Of a DNA stretch of 64,000 nt, positions 25,843 to 35,483 are shown one piece after another; the stretch's first letter is position 1, and each line of letters opens with the position of its first letter. The stretch lies in the NCBI GenBank assembly GCA_001784555.1, contig MFRM01000019.1, forward strand, positions 1 to 64,000. Direction: 5' to 3'. The position numbers and the translations under genes were made by a program. The notes below the pieces were generated by a model. It ran no database searches and was not told the origin of the DNA. It saw only the letters and a list, made by a program, of their open reading frames with translations. The DNA comes from Candidatus Melainabacteria bacterium RIFCSPHIGHO2_02_FULL_34_12 (lineage in GTDB: Bacteria > Cyanobacteriota > Vampirovibrionia > 2-02-FULL-35-15).

Positions 25843-26988
25843 ATGAGTATAGTAGGTAAAGTAAGAGTTGGTATGGCTGGTGGAGGAAGCGGATTTTTTG
25901 GTGCTCCCCATAGAAGAGCAATTATAATGGATAACACTGCAGAACTAACTGCAGGAGCACTTCGCTTAGACCCTGCCGAATCACTATTAACAGCAGAAAG
26001 ACTTTACTTTAAGCGCGGATACAGAGATGCAAAATCAATGCATGCTATTGAAGCCACTTTACCTCTTGACGAACGTATAAATTATACAACTGTTGTTACA
26101 CCAAATAACTCACACTTTCCAATTGCACAAGATGCATTAAATAATGGCTTTGGAGTACTGTGTGAAAAACCATTAACTACAAATCTAGCTGATTCACAAG
26201 CACTTGTAGCAAGTGTAGAGAGAACCAACCTTCCTTTTGTTTCAGCATATACCTATACTGGATATCCCATGGTTAAACTCGCACGTGAAATGGTACTCAA
26301 TGGTGACATTGGAGATGTGCGTAAGGTTCAAACATGGTACCCACAAGGATGGCTAGCTGATGCTAAAGATGTTTGGCGTGTAGATCCAAAAATAGCAGGA
26401 CCAAGTGGTTGCGGGGGTGATATTGGTACTCATGCTTATGAATTTATTCGTTATGTTACTGGACTATCTGCTACAGAAGTCTCAGCTAAATTAACTTCAT
26501 TTGTCGATGATCGAAAATTAGATGATGACTTTGAGGCTAGAGCAGTATTAAGTAATGGAGCTATTGCAACAATCAGTGCATCCCAAGTAACAATTGGATC
26601 TCAGAATGACAATGGTTTTAGAATAATTGGAAAAACAGGAACACTTGAGTGGTCAAACACCGATCATCAAACTTTAAAACTCTATAGACCTGGTAAAGAA
26701 GTTCAAGTTTTTCGTTTGGGGGTAGAGTATAATTACTTCCCTGAAAGACTTAAACCATATCTACGACTACCAAGCGGTCATCCAGAGGGATTTCATGAAG
26801 CATTAGCAAACCATCATCGTGATATGGAATCTATGTTGCGAGGACAATCTCACTATCACTACCCTGGTGTTCATGACGGAGCAGCTGGCATAGCTTTCAT
26901 TGAAGCATGTTTAGAAAGTAATCTTAAAGGCGGTGCTTCTATCCCTGTAGCAGCAGTAGAAAATCCAGATTACAGCACATATAAATAA
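25843..26988 (+). CDS. Gfo/Idh/MocA-family oxidoreductase
   Basis: 381 residues. A Rossmann motif GMAGGGSGFFGAPHR at the N-terminus, VVTPNNSHF, and the signature CEKPLTTN are followed by the C-terminal alpha/beta domain (GDIGTHAYEFIRYVTG supplies the catalytic Asp/His). It is an NAD(P)-dependent sugar or inositol dehydrogenase; the substrate is not determined. The ATG has a good AAAAAGGAG ribosome site 7 bases upstream. No operon partner is seen on its strand. Confidence 0.9.
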   Translation: MSIVGKVRVGMAGGGSGFFGAPHRRAIIMDNTAELTAGALRLDPAESLLTAERLYFKRGYRDAKSMHAIEATLPLDERINYTTVVTPNNSHFPIAQDALNNGFGVLCEKPLTTNLADSQALVASVERTNLPFVSAYTYTGYPMVKLAREMVLNGDIGDVRKVQTWYPQGWLADAKDVWRVDPKIAGPSGCGGDIGTHAYEFIRYVTGLSATEVSAKLTSFVDDRKLDDDFEARAVLSNGAIATISASQVTIGSQNDNGFRIIGKTGTLEWSNTDHQTLKLYRPGKEVQVFRLGVEYNYFPERLKPYLRLPSGHPEGFHEALANHHRDMESMLRGQSHYHYPGVHDGAAGIAFIEACLESNLKGGASIPVAAVENPDYSTYK

Positions 26989-27030
26989 GTTAATTAACTA
27001 TTTCTTGATCTAATGTTTATTGGTAAATTG

Positions 27031-27342
27031 TTAACTGTTGGACCCTGGTGAATGTCCTCTAAAAACTGCATTTGCAACACCTGGATTATTATGCAAGAAT
27101 TGCGCTAACTCCGGATGTGTCGACAAGAAATCAGGATGATCATGCAGAAATCTTCCCAAATCTCTTACAGTCATATTATTAAAATTAACATTTGCTCCTT
27201 GATTATTATTTAAAAATGAACCAAGGTTTGGTCTTCCTCGTAAAAGCTGACCTAAAGTTTGATCGGGGCTAATTGGTTTTCCTGAACCTGAAGTATTACC
27301 TGACGAAGAGATTCCATTTGTTGAATTGTTTGTATTAGGCAT
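27031..27342 (-). CDS. Hypothetical protein with FL-x-HP helical repeats
   Basis: 103 residues. The N-terminal 30 are Asn/Ser/Gly-rich and probably disordered. The rest is built of short helical units ending in Pro motifs (RFLHDHPDFLSTHPELAQFLHNNPG), a pattern found in small bacterial proteins of unknown role. There is no signal peptide or Cys. It is convergent with the oxidoreductase gene and its start is at 27342. Confidence 0.6.
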   Translation of the reverse strand: MPNTNNSTNGISSSGNTSGSGKPISPDQTLGQLLRGRPNLGSFLNNNQGANVNFNNMTVRDLGRFLHDHPDFLSTHPELAQFLHNNPGVANAVFRGHSPGSNS

Positions 27343-27519
27343 ATTAATTCCTCATTTCATTTTTTAGCATTGGAATGCTATACCTCTATAGTTAAGAACC
27401 TATTAAGTTTTTAATTAAAAAAATTTAATGCTTATCTAATTAACCCTGGCCTTCTTTCTCCTCTAAAGGAATTCCCGGCAGGTTCATCTGTATTTAACTG
27501 TTGTAAGCTAAAATAGGTA

Positions 27520-27588
27520 TTGCGCAATATCGCGCAACTTACCTTAATCTTACGTTGCGCATTCTTGCGCATTCTTGTACAATACAAT
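27520..27588 (+). promoter_or_regulatory. fic promoter and TTGCGCA operator cluster
   Basis: TTGCGC (27555-27560), a 17-base spacer and TACAAT (27578-27583); the predicted start site is at the ATG at 27590. TTGCGCATTC is repeated twice in tandem over the -35 box. Upstream, TTGCGCAATATCGCGCAA (27520-27537) forms an imperfect palindrome. Four related sites near a promoter suggest a repressor operator. The Fic protein's own C-terminal winged helix is a candidate binder (inference). Confidence 0.6.
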
Positions 27589-27589
27589 C

Positions 27590-28717
27590 ATGATTTCTTT
27601 TAAACCCACAGAAAAACTTGAGAAAGAACTTAAAAAAGTTCAAGAAAAGATAGTAGAAAAATATAAAGAAATAGAATTATTCACACAGGGAGAAAAAAAC
27701 TATATAAAAAAACAGGCATTTATAAGCAATATAGGGGCCTCTACCAGGATAGAAAATGCTGTTCTAACAGATATAGAGGTTGAGTGGGTAGATACAACAC
27801 TAACTAAAGATGGAAAAACTACAGCTTTTCCGGTTAAGAAAAAATATATATTAAATAAACTTTCAAAAGACAGAGAAAGAAGTATAGAAGAAGTTGCTGG
27901 TTGTCGAGAGATGTTAAACACCATATACAATCAACACAAAGAACTATTACCTCTTACTGAATCTATGATACGAAGCTTACATAATGATTTGCTTATGTAT
28001 TATGAAAAAGCAGTTAGGTTTAAAGGAAGTTATAAAACAGTAACAAACAAAGTAATATCAATAAATCACAATACCGGTAAAGAAAAAATAGTGCTTGAAC
28101 CTGCACCACCAGGTATTCAAACAAAAACAGCAATGGATGAGCTGGTTAACTGGTATAACAAAACAATTCTTGAATATCATCATCCTATTTTAGTGGCATG
28201 TGAATTTAATTTTAGGTTTTTAGCTATTCACCCATTTCAGGATGGTAATGGAAGATTGGGAAGAGCTCTTTATATACTTTCCATGCTACAGTCAGATGAT
28301 AAATATTTATCTGAAATTACCCCTTACATTGCAATTGACCGACATATTGAACAAAAAAAAGCTGAATACTACTCGGTTTTACATAAAGTTTCAAGTGGTA
28401 AATTTCACCAAGACTCAACTAAATATAAATATGAATTGTTATGCTGGTTTTTTATCAAAACTATTGAAGAAGCCTTAGAAGACATAAATATTTATAGAAA
28501 TAAATACAAAAATTTGACTGAACTTTCAGAATCATCAGTCAAAATTCTGAATTGTTTTAAATCTAGTCCAGAAAAAAGAATTCAGGTAATGGAGCTTGAA
28601 AAGGAAACAAAATTGCCAAGAAGAACCATTCAATATTCATTGAACGCCCTGAGTAAAAAAGGCTTTTTGCAAAAAACGGGTAAAGGTGCGGGAAGTAGAT
28701 ACCAGCTGGTTTTTTAG
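27590..28717 (+). CDS. Fic-family AMP-transferase with self-inhibitory helix and winged-helix domain
   Basis: 375 residues from the ATG. The Fic core motif HPFQDGNGRLGR is at 214-225 (catalytic His214). The inhibitory motif S51-TRI-E55-N56 lies before the core, as in class II Fic proteins, where the Glu blocks ATP. A C-terminal winged-helix (ETKLPRRTIQYSLNALSKKGF) fits DNA binding or autoregulation. Such enzymes transfer AMP from ATP to a protein hydroxyl. No antitoxin gene is adjacent, as expected when the inhibitor is internal. An in-frame TTG at 27575 is rejected because it lies upstream of the predicted transcription start. Confidence 0.93.
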   Translation: MISFKPTEKLEKELKKVQEKIVEKYKEIELFTQGEKNYIKKQAFISNIGASTRIENAVLTDIEVEWVDTTLTKDGKTTAFPVKKKYILNKLSKDRERSIEEVAGCREMLNTIYNQHKELLPLTESMIRSLHNDLLMYYEKAVRFKGSYKTVTNKVISINHNTGKEKIVLEPAPPGIQTKTAMDELVNWYNKTILEYHHPILVACEFNFRFLAIHPFQDGNGRLGRALYILSMLQSDDKYLSEITPYIAIDRHIEQKKAEYYSVLHKVSSGKFHQDSTKYKYELLCWFFIKTIEEALEDINIYRNKYKNLTELSESSVKILNCFKSSPEKRIQVMELEKETKLPRRTIQYSLNALSKKGFLQKTGKGAGSRYQLVF

Positions 28718-28721
28718 TCAA

Positions 28722-28793
28722 CTGGGGAGGTAGGATTCGAACCCACGAATGCCGGGACCAAAACCCGGTGCCTTACCACTTGGCGACTCCCCA
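28722..28793 (-). tRNA. tRNA-Gln (UUG anticodon)
   Basis: 72 nt with an intact cloverleaf. The acceptor TGGGGAG pairs with CTCCCCA, and the discriminator is G, as in other tRNA-Gln. The anticodon stem CCGGG/CCCGG holds loop TTTTGGT (anticodon TTG). T arm GTGGG/CCTAC. CCA is not encoded. Its 5' half is repeated three times upstream. Confidence 0.96.
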
Positions 28794-29063
28794 ATGAGAG
28801 TTAAATTTTAATTTTCAGAGATCAATATTTTACTAATGTCGGGAGTCATTACCCTTTGCCTTACCACTTGGCGACTCCCCAATAAGAGTTAAATTTTAAT
28901 TTTCAGAGATCAATATTTTACTAATGTCGGGAGTCATTACCCTTTGCCTTACCACTTGGCGACTCCCCAATGCATACATCTATTTAATTTTCAGTTTACT
29001 CTTCCACCCCGCCACTCGTGGCGGGAGTCATTACCTCTCGCCTTACCACTTGGCGACTCCCCA
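28771..29063 (-). repeat. Tandem copies of the tRNA-Gln 5' half and leader
   Basis: The segment CCTTACCACTTGGCGACTCC (5' half of tRNA-Gln, plus-strand reading) recurs at 28771, 28859, 28947 and 29041, that is with periods of 88, 88 and 94. The first two 88-base units are nearly identical. The third is diverged and contains a CCCGCCAC/GTGGCGGG hairpin (29008-29025). Only the first copy is joined to a 3' half. ORFs across this array are artefacts. From 29064 to 29207 nothing recognisable is seen except a GC-rich CTTTGCAAAGCAAAG stretch. Confidence 0.85.
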
Positions 29064-29207
29064 TTTTTTTATATCCGCCGTCAAACTTTGCAAAGCAAAG
29101 ATTTGCCGGCTTTGTGGGAAACGCTCGGTTTGCCAAGTAAATTGGACAAACCTCGCTTTCTTATTTTATTTCTCTTTTTCAGTTTGCTTTAACTGCTGTA
29201 ACCACCA

Positions 29208-29236
29208 TTGTAGTTAACTTGTCACTAAATTATAAT
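29208..29236 (+). promoter_or_regulatory. Promoter of mreD
   Basis: TTGTAG (29208-29213), a 17-base spacer and TATAAT (29231-29236). The predicted transcript starts about 9 bases before the ATG at 29252. Confidence 0.65.
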
Positions 29237-29251
29237 ACGATAAAGTACATT

Positions 29252-29776
29252 ATGGCTGAAATAACTTTTATAAGTAATAAAACCCGTAAAGAAACTTCCA
29301 GATATCTTTTTGTAATTATATTTGCTGTTATTACATGGATTTTACAGGTTTCTATTCTTAACCGCATTATTCTTTTTGATACTGCTCCAAATTTAATGTT
29401 AATTACCACAGTATTTTTCGGGTTAATTGCAGGACCACTAAACGGTACTATTTCAGGAATAATTATTTCATTTCTTTCTGCCAGCATATTATATGACCAT
29501 ATATTTTATTTTTCATACCCTCTTATAGGTTTATGTGCAGGACTTTTAACTAAAAATTTATTCTCAGATGAACTTCTCTTTTTTATTTTGCTGACATTTT
29601 TATTTGCTTTTCCTTTTGAGTTATTTAACGGCTGGCAATATAGCTTAATTAATCCGGTAAATATAACTCATAGAATAATAGAAGTTGGCTTTGGAACAGC
29701 TGTCTTAAACCTTATTATTTCACCGTTTTTTTATCTTATAATGAACTTTATAACAAAAAAATTAAAGCTTAGGTAG
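29252..29776 (+). CDS. mreD: Rod shape-determining membrane protein MreD
   Basis: 174 residues with about five membrane segments. The pattern LQVSILNRIILFDTAPNLMLI followed by FFGLIAGPLNGTISGIIISFLS is characteristic of MreD: a first TM with a polar turn, then a Gly-rich TM. MreD works with MreB, MreC and RodA in cell elongation at the inner membrane. mreB and mreC are not in this window. A TTG start at 29219 is possible but lies upstream of the predicted -10 box; the ATG is preferred. hisS follows after 33 bases. Confidence 0.85.
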   Translation: MAEITFISNKTRKETSRYLFVIIFAVITWILQVSILNRIILFDTAPNLMLITTVFFGLIAGPLNGTISGIIISFLSASILYDHIFYFSYPLIGLCAGLLTKNLFSDELLFFILLTFLFAFPFELFNGWQYSLINPVNITHRIIEVGFGTAVLNLIISPFFYLIMNFITKKLKLR

Positions 29777-29809
29777 AGAAATTCATTTAACTACGTCAGA
29801 ATAAAGGAT

Positions 29810-31102
29810 ATGAAATATCAAGCACCCCGTGGAACACAGGATATTTTGCCAAAAGATTCATCTAAATGGCAAAACATTTTAAATGTTTCAAAAAAAAATC
29901 TTGAGTTTTATGGATATAAAGAAATTATAATTCCTGTTTTTGAGCATACTGAACTCTTTCAAAGAAGCGTGGGTGAAAGTACCGATATAGTAAATAAGGA
30001 AATGTATACTTTTCTGGATAAAAGTGATCGCTCACTTACACTTCGACCCGAAGCAACTGCCGGAGTGATGAGAGCTTATATTGAAAATGGGCTTCATCGA
30101 GATCCAAAACCTGTAAAACTTTGGTCTTTTGGTCCTATGTTTCGCTATGAAAGATCCCAGACCGGACGATACAGACAATTTCACCAAATTAATGCTGAAG
30201 TTTTAGGCAGCACATCAACTTCCTGTGAAGTTGAAGCCATGCATCTTTTATCTTCTATATTTCACGAGCTGAGTATTGATTTTAGAATTGAAATAAATTC
30301 CCTTGGTGATGAAGACTCGCGTAAAAAATATAAAGAATACTTCCAAAAATACACAAAAGGATTTTTATCTGACTTATGTGATGATTGTAAAAGAAGATAT
30401 GAACAAAACCCTCTTAGAATGCTTGATTGTAAAGTAAAGGCTGATCAGGAAATATATGCAGGAGCAAAAAAGCCTACAGAGTTTTTATCAGAAACATCAA
30501 ATAAAAGATGGGAAGAAATAAAAACATTGCTTGGACTTTATAAGGATAAGGCACAAAGAACTATTAAAAACATTGTTACAAATCCAAATATGGTAAGAGG
30601 ACTGGATTACTATAATGATTTTGTTTTTGAAATTATATCCACTGACGAGACCCTGAAAGGACAATCCACCATATGTGCAGGCGGAAGATATGATAATTTA
30701 GTCGAATCTATTGGAGGACCGAAGACCCCTGGATTTGGTTTTGCAATGGGTGTTGAAAGATTAATGCTAGTAGTGAAAGAGTCCGGGGAAAAAGAAACTT
30801 CCTTAATGTTTATTACAAATCAAGACGATAGTTACAATATTACAGATGAGTTATTTAAACATACTGAACATGAAAATCTAAAACTTACAGTAGAAATTAA
30901 TTACAATCCAGGAAATATTACAAAACAAATAGAAAGTGCTTTAAAGAAAAACATTGATTTTATATTATTTTATCTGGACGAAGAAAAGAAAAACAATAAA
31001 ATAAAAATCAGAAATTTAAAAACCCGCGAAGAAATGGAAATTCCTGCAAAAGCTGAAAATATCGTAGAGATAGTCAGGCGGAGCATCTCTACGAAGAAAT
31101 AA
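29810..31102 (+). CDS. hisS: Histidyl-tRNA synthetase
   Basis: 430 residues. It has class II motif 1 (PVFEHTELFQRSVGESTDIV), motif 2 (FGPMFRYERSQTGRYRQFHQ), HisA (GLDYYNDFVFE), motif 3 (GFGFAMGVERL) and a C-terminal anticodon-binding domain. It attaches His to tRNA-His in the cytosol. The final 13 residues are encoded by a GTAGAGA...TCTCTAC palindrome, so the natural C-terminus was probably replaced. It is co-transcribed with mreD and the membrane gene that follows 3 bases later. Confidence 0.97.
   Translation: MKYQAPRGTQDILPKDSSKWQNILNVSKKNLEFYGYKEIIIPVFEHTELFQRSVGESTDIVNKEMYTFLDKSDRSLTLRPEATAGVMRAYIENGLHRDPKPVKLWSFGPMFRYERSQTGRYRQFHQINAEVLGSTSTSCEVEAMHLLSSIFHELSIDFRIEINSLGDEDSRKKYKEYFQKYTKGFLSDLCDDCKRRYEQNPLRMLDCKVKADQEIYAGAKKPTEFLSETSNKRWEEIKTLLGLYKDKAQRTIKNIVTNPNMVRGLDYYNDFVFEIISTDETLKGQSTICAGGRYDNLVESIGGPKTPGFGFAMGVERLMLVVKESGEKETSLMFITNQDDSYNITDELFKHTEHENLKLTVEINYNPGNITKQIESALKKNIDFILFYLDEEKKNNKIKIRNLKTREEMEIPAKAENIVEIVRRSISTKK
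31064..31092. repeat. Palindromic element at the 3' end of hisS
   Basis: 29 nt, GTAGAGAT...ATCTCTAC with an 8-nt perfect outer stem and an imperfect inner part. It is read in phase GTA-GAG and supplies VEIVRRSIST near the HisRS C-terminus. Confidence 0.75.
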
Positions 31103-31105
31103 TTT

Positions 31106-31507
31106 ATGTCAAATCAAACCCCCGATATAAAAGAAAAAACAGGTGCAGTAGCAGCATATTTAACCCTAGGCATTTGGGGATTTATCTGGCTTTTAATTTC
31201 AAGACGACATTATTATGATCAAAAAGATTTTGTAAGATTTCATTGTTTTCAGTCTATTTTTATCGGTATTTTATATATGTTTATTCCTCAGGGTGTAGAA
31301 ATTCTATTTACTTTGCTTATGCAAATTGCAAATCTTTTCCATCTTTATTTTTTAATAGACCCGCTTAATTTAATTCTTTCAATCTCCAAAAAGATAATTC
31401 ATTTCGGATCTTTAGTTTTAATTCTTTACTGTGTAATTTTTTCCATGTACGGGAAATACACTAACATTCCATGGATTTCACAGATGATAAATAGGATGCT
31501 TCGATAG
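31106..31507 (+). CDS. DUF4870/Tic20-like small membrane protein
   Basis: 133 residues with three to four hydrophobic segments. After a short polar N-terminus comes TGAVAAYLTLGIWGFIWLL, then FVRFHCFQSIFIGILYM. Four-TM proteins of the DUF4870 and Tic20 superfamily share this x-R-F-H/N-x-x-Q-[AS] motif between TM1 and TM2. The role is unknown in bacteria. The gene starts 3 bases after hisS, so it is in the same transcript, and is convergent with the M16 peptidase gene. Confidence 0.65.
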   Translation: MSNQTPDIKEKTGAVAAYLTLGIWGFIWLLISRRHYYDQKDFVRFHCFQSIFIGILYMFIPQGVEILFTLLMQIANLFHLYFLIDPLNLILSISKKIIHFGSLVLILYCVIFSMYGKYTNIPWISQMINRMLR

Positions 31508-31526
31508 AAATATGCCTGTATAGAAT

Positions 31527-32861
31527 CTAAATTGAAATCTTTCCTATTCTTTTTTTAGGTCCTATAATTGCCACAGCATAATTTTTCGGATTAAATATTT
31601 TATTAGCAACTCTGCGAAAATCATCAACGGTAGTAAGATTAATCCCTTTCACATAATCGGTATTTGAAGGAACTGTACCATGGTACAGAGCAAATTGTGA
31701 CAATGCATCAGCAGTTTCATCAAGAGTATCTGAGGAATCATGCATAGCAATGCATTGTTTCTTCAGCACATCTAATTCATCGGCAGTTATACCTCTTGTC
31801 TTCAGCCTTTCAAATTCAGATCTTATAAGGTCAATGACTTTTCCTACCAGTTCAGCTTTAATCGAATCAACCTCTACACCATAATAGCCTACAAATCTTG
31901 AGTTATCATCATCTGAGCTAACTGAATACGCCAGGTGATTTTTCCCTACAATACTTTTTTGCAACCTTGACTTAACCGGATTATCCAGTGCCATGTCAAT
32001 TAAATCTATAACATATTTGTCCTTATTAAATATTGATACACCTAGCGTATAAAATCCTAAATGCGCCACTTTACTTCTTCTGTTACGAACTACAACACCA
32101 GAAAAATTTTCAGTAACAGGAATGTCTTCCTGAATAAAATCTCTGACTGAAAATTCATCAAAAGATTCAGCAGCTTTTGTTACTGCATCAGTATCAAAAC
32201 TCCCGACTATACTAAGAAAAACATTACCCGGGACATAAGTCACTCCATGATAATCAGACAAAATATCCGGAGTGAAAGTTCTTATTGAGCTTTGCGTCCC
32301 AATCACATTCCTGCCATAAGGATGCTTACCGAACATGAGTTCGGTAACAAGGTCAAGACGGTGAGCATCAATATCATCTCTCCTTCCTTCAAGTTCAAGA
32401 CTTACCACTTTTTTTTCTTTTCTTACTTTTCTAGGATCAAATTTTGGATCAAAAACCATATCTAACAAGAGATCTACAAACGTACCTGCAAAACTTCCAT
32501 GCCCGACTACATAATATCTGGTATGCTCCTCAGTAGTTGCAGCATTAAATTCAATTCCACCGAAAGAAGCAGTGTCATAAATTTGTTTTTCAGTCCTTCT
32601 ATCGGTTCCCCTAAATGCCATATGTTCTATTAAATGTGATATACCAGCCTGCTCTTCAGTTTCAGTAATACTGCCGACTCCTACATGTACATTAACGGCA
32701 CATGACTGAACATGAGGTATCTTTTGCAAAACAACTCTTAAACCACTTTTTAAAGTTATAAGCTCAGGAGGAAAATTATCTCCAAGGAGTGTGCCAGAAG
32801 ACGATGCATGTGAAGAAATAAATGCTTTTCTATGATGCGGAAAATGCCATGCAACTTTCAT
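31527..32861 (-). CDS. M16-family zinc peptidase
   Basis: 444 residues, one full M16B-type half-clamshell pair. The inverted zinc motif HLIEH is at 76-80 with Glu156 (KVVSLELEG) as third ligand, 76 residues after the second His, the standard spacing. The NAATTEEHTRYYV strand and the C-terminal R/Y region (GITADELDVLKKQC) follow. These peptidases cleave short peptides inside a closed chamber. The N-terminal 30 residues (His/Ser-rich) precede the fold and show no signal peptide, so the enzyme is likely cytosolic. Confidence 0.92.
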   Translation of the reverse strand: MKVAWHFPHHRKAFISSHASSSGTLLGDNFPPELITLKSGLRVVLQKIPHVQSCAVNVHVGVGSITETEEQAGISHLIEHMAFRGTDRRTEKQIYDTASFGGIEFNAATTEEHTRYYVVGHGSFAGTFVDLLLDMVFDPKFDPRKVRKEKKVVSLELEGRRDDIDAHRLDLVTELMFGKHPYGRNVIGTQSSIRTFTPDILSDYHGVTYVPGNVFLSIVGSFDTDAVTKAAESFDEFSVRDFIQEDIPVTENFSGVVVRNRRSKVAHLGFYTLGVSIFNKDKYVIDLIDMALDNPVKSRLQKSIVGKNHLAYSVSSDDDNSRFVGYYGVEVDSIKAELVGKVIDLIRSEFERLKTRGITADELDVLKKQCIAMHDSSDTLDETADALSQFALYHGTVPSNTDYVKGINLTTVDDFRRVANKIFNPKNYAVAIIGPKKRIGKISI

Positions 32862-32931
32862 AAATTACTAATCATAATACCTGAGCCTTTAATAAATCTC
32901 AAATTAAAATATAGACGTCCTTACAATCTAT

Positions 32932-34326
<1,395 letters not shown>

Positions 34327-34347
34327 TTAGTCTTTCAATGTCCGTCA

Positions 34348-34376
34348 TAAGGGCAGACACATAGGTCTACCCTTAC
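34348..34376. repeat. Palindromic element between thiG and thiC
   Basis: 29 nt; on the minus strand GTAAGGGTAGAC-CTATGTG-TCTGCCCTTA, an imperfect inverted repeat around a CTATGTG centre. The same centre is found in the element at 54055-54082. It ends 5 bases before the thiG stop codon. Confidence 0.75.
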
Positions 34377-34380
34377 AGCC

Positions 34381-35181
34381 TCAGCGTAAAATTCCTTCTT
34401 TAGGGCTGGATGCATTGGCATATTCCTTAATTGGAATTCTTCCTGCAAGATACGATTTTCTTCCAGCTTCTACACCTAACTTAAATGCTTCTGCCATTTC
34501 AGATGGATTGCGAGCACATGCAATTGCAGTGTTTATTAGACATGCATCTGCTCCCATTTCCATAACCAACGAGGCTTCAGACGGTACACCAATTCCAGCA
34601 TCTACAATTACAGGAACAGAAGATTGTTTAATTATAAGTTCTATGTTTGCAGAGTTTCTTATGCCCTGACCTGTACCTATGGGCGATCCCAGAGGCATAA
34701 CAGTAACACAACCAATCTCTTCTAATCTTTTTGCAAGAATTGGATCTGCATTTATATAAGGTAAAACAACAAATCCATCTTCGACCAATTCTTTTGCAGC
34801 CTCAAATGTTGCAATCGGATCAGGAAGGAGATATTTTGGATCAGGAATAACTTCAAGTTTAATCCAATTGTTAATTCCCATTGCACGGCTGAGCCTGGCA
34901 ATTCTTATTGCTTCTTCTTTTGTCTGGCATCCGGCAGTATTCGGTAAAATCCAATATTTTTTTGTGTCAATTTGTTCAAGTAAACCTTCATGACCAGGTG
35001 CATTTAAATCAACTCTTCGTATAGCTACAGTAATAATCTGGGCACCAGACTTCTCATGTGCATTTTTCATTACATTAAAATCAGAAAACTTTCCTGTCCC
35101 TACCATTAATCGGGATTTAAATGTTTTTCCGCCAATAGTAAGAAGATCTGTTTTTAAATTTGCATCTAAAACTGTTTTCAA
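34381..35181 (-). CDS. thiG: Thiazole synthase
   Basis: 266 residues from a TTG start. ThiG motifs: [10 protein letters not shown] at the first strand, [45 protein letters not shown], and [21 protein letters not shown] with the Schiff-base Lys of the family in IKLEVI. It forms the thiazole ring from DXP, ThiS thiocarboxylate and dehydroglycine or iminoglycine. An ATG at 35223 lies inside the TPP riboswitch core and would give 14 extra residues encoded by riboswitch sequence; the TTG at 35181, just after GAGGAAA, is a better start. thiS is not seen beside it. Confidence 0.93.
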   Translation of the reverse strand: MKTVLDANLKTDLLTIGGKTFKSRLMVGTGKFSDFNVMKNAHEKSGAQIITVAIRRVDLNAPGHEGLLEQIDTKKYWILPNTAGCQTKEEAIRIARLSRAMGINNWIKLEVIPDPKYLLPDPIATFEAAKELVEDGFVVLPYINADPILAKRLEEIGCVTVMPLGSPIGTGQGIRNSANIELIIKQSSVPVIVDAGIGVPSEASLVMEMGADACLINTAIACARNPSEMAEAFKLGVEAGRKSYLAGRIPIKEYANASSPKEGILR

Positions 35182-35192
35182 ATTTCCTCTTT

Positions 35193-35300
35193 CCTCCGCC
35201 AGAATTACCTGGATCAGGTTCATGGATTAGTCAATTGACTTCTCAGCTTTTCTGAAGGCTAGGAAGTTTAAAACTTTGCCTTCTAGAATTGCACTCCAGA
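35193..35300 (-). promoter_or_regulatory. TPP riboswitch (THI element)
   Basis: On the minus strand all conserved THI blocks occur in order: GGAGTGC near 35291, GCTGAGAA, then TGAACCTGATCCAGGTAAT and GGCGGAGGAAAG ending at 35193. The helix arm (GAAGGCAAAG/CTAGCCTTC) separates the first two. It controls thiG-thiC; the GCGGAGG end contains the ribosome-site-like sequence, so translational control is likely. Confidence 0.95.
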
Positions 35301-35301
35301 A

Positions 35302-35330
35302 ATAATGTTACCATAACCAAAATTTAACAA
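35302..35330 (-). promoter_or_regulatory. Promoter of the thiG-thiC riboswitch unit
   Basis: On the minus strand TTGTTA (35325-35330), a 17-base spacer and CATTAT (35302-35307). The start site would fall at about 35295, at the first conserved riboswitch block. Confidence 0.65.
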
Positions 35331-35353
35331 TTTAACAATTCAACAATTCAACA
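35322..35353. repeat. Octamer tandem repeat over the thiG -35 region
   Basis: Four 8-base units: ATTTAACA twice, then ATTCAACA twice. A second octamer run (TTTTTTAC units) lies at about 35394-35418. The rest of 35354-35483 shows no gene. Confidence 0.75.
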
Positions 35354-35483
35354 ACTGCAATGTAAATGCATGAAGAAAGAATAACCCTGAATATTTTTAC
35401 TTTTTTACTTTTTTACTTCCCCTTAACAACTTTCCTGAACAATGGTCCAATATTCCTAATTAAAAGTAAAAGGATTTAAAACC

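Noticed and set aside
27575..27589. TTG start for fic
   Set aside because: It lies before the predicted transcription start; the ATG at 27590 fits better.
28837..29063. Extra tRNA genes in the array
   Set aside because: Each copy lacks the T arm and 3' acceptor strand and cannot fold into a tRNA.
28771..29063. CRISPR-like array
   Set aside because: Spacing is regular, but the spacers are nearly identical and the repeats are tRNA sequence; no cas genes are present.
28924..29217. Two overlapping plus-strand ORFs (HPATRGGSHYLSPYHLATP-like and related)
   Set aside because: They run across the tandem tRNA-Gln 5'-half repeats; the repeated peptide LATP comes from tRNA sequence.
31676..31689. TGTACCATGGTACA palindrome in the M16 gene
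   Set aside because: It lacks the GTAGRG ends and encodes a normal part of the peptidase (LYHGTV), so it is probably chance.
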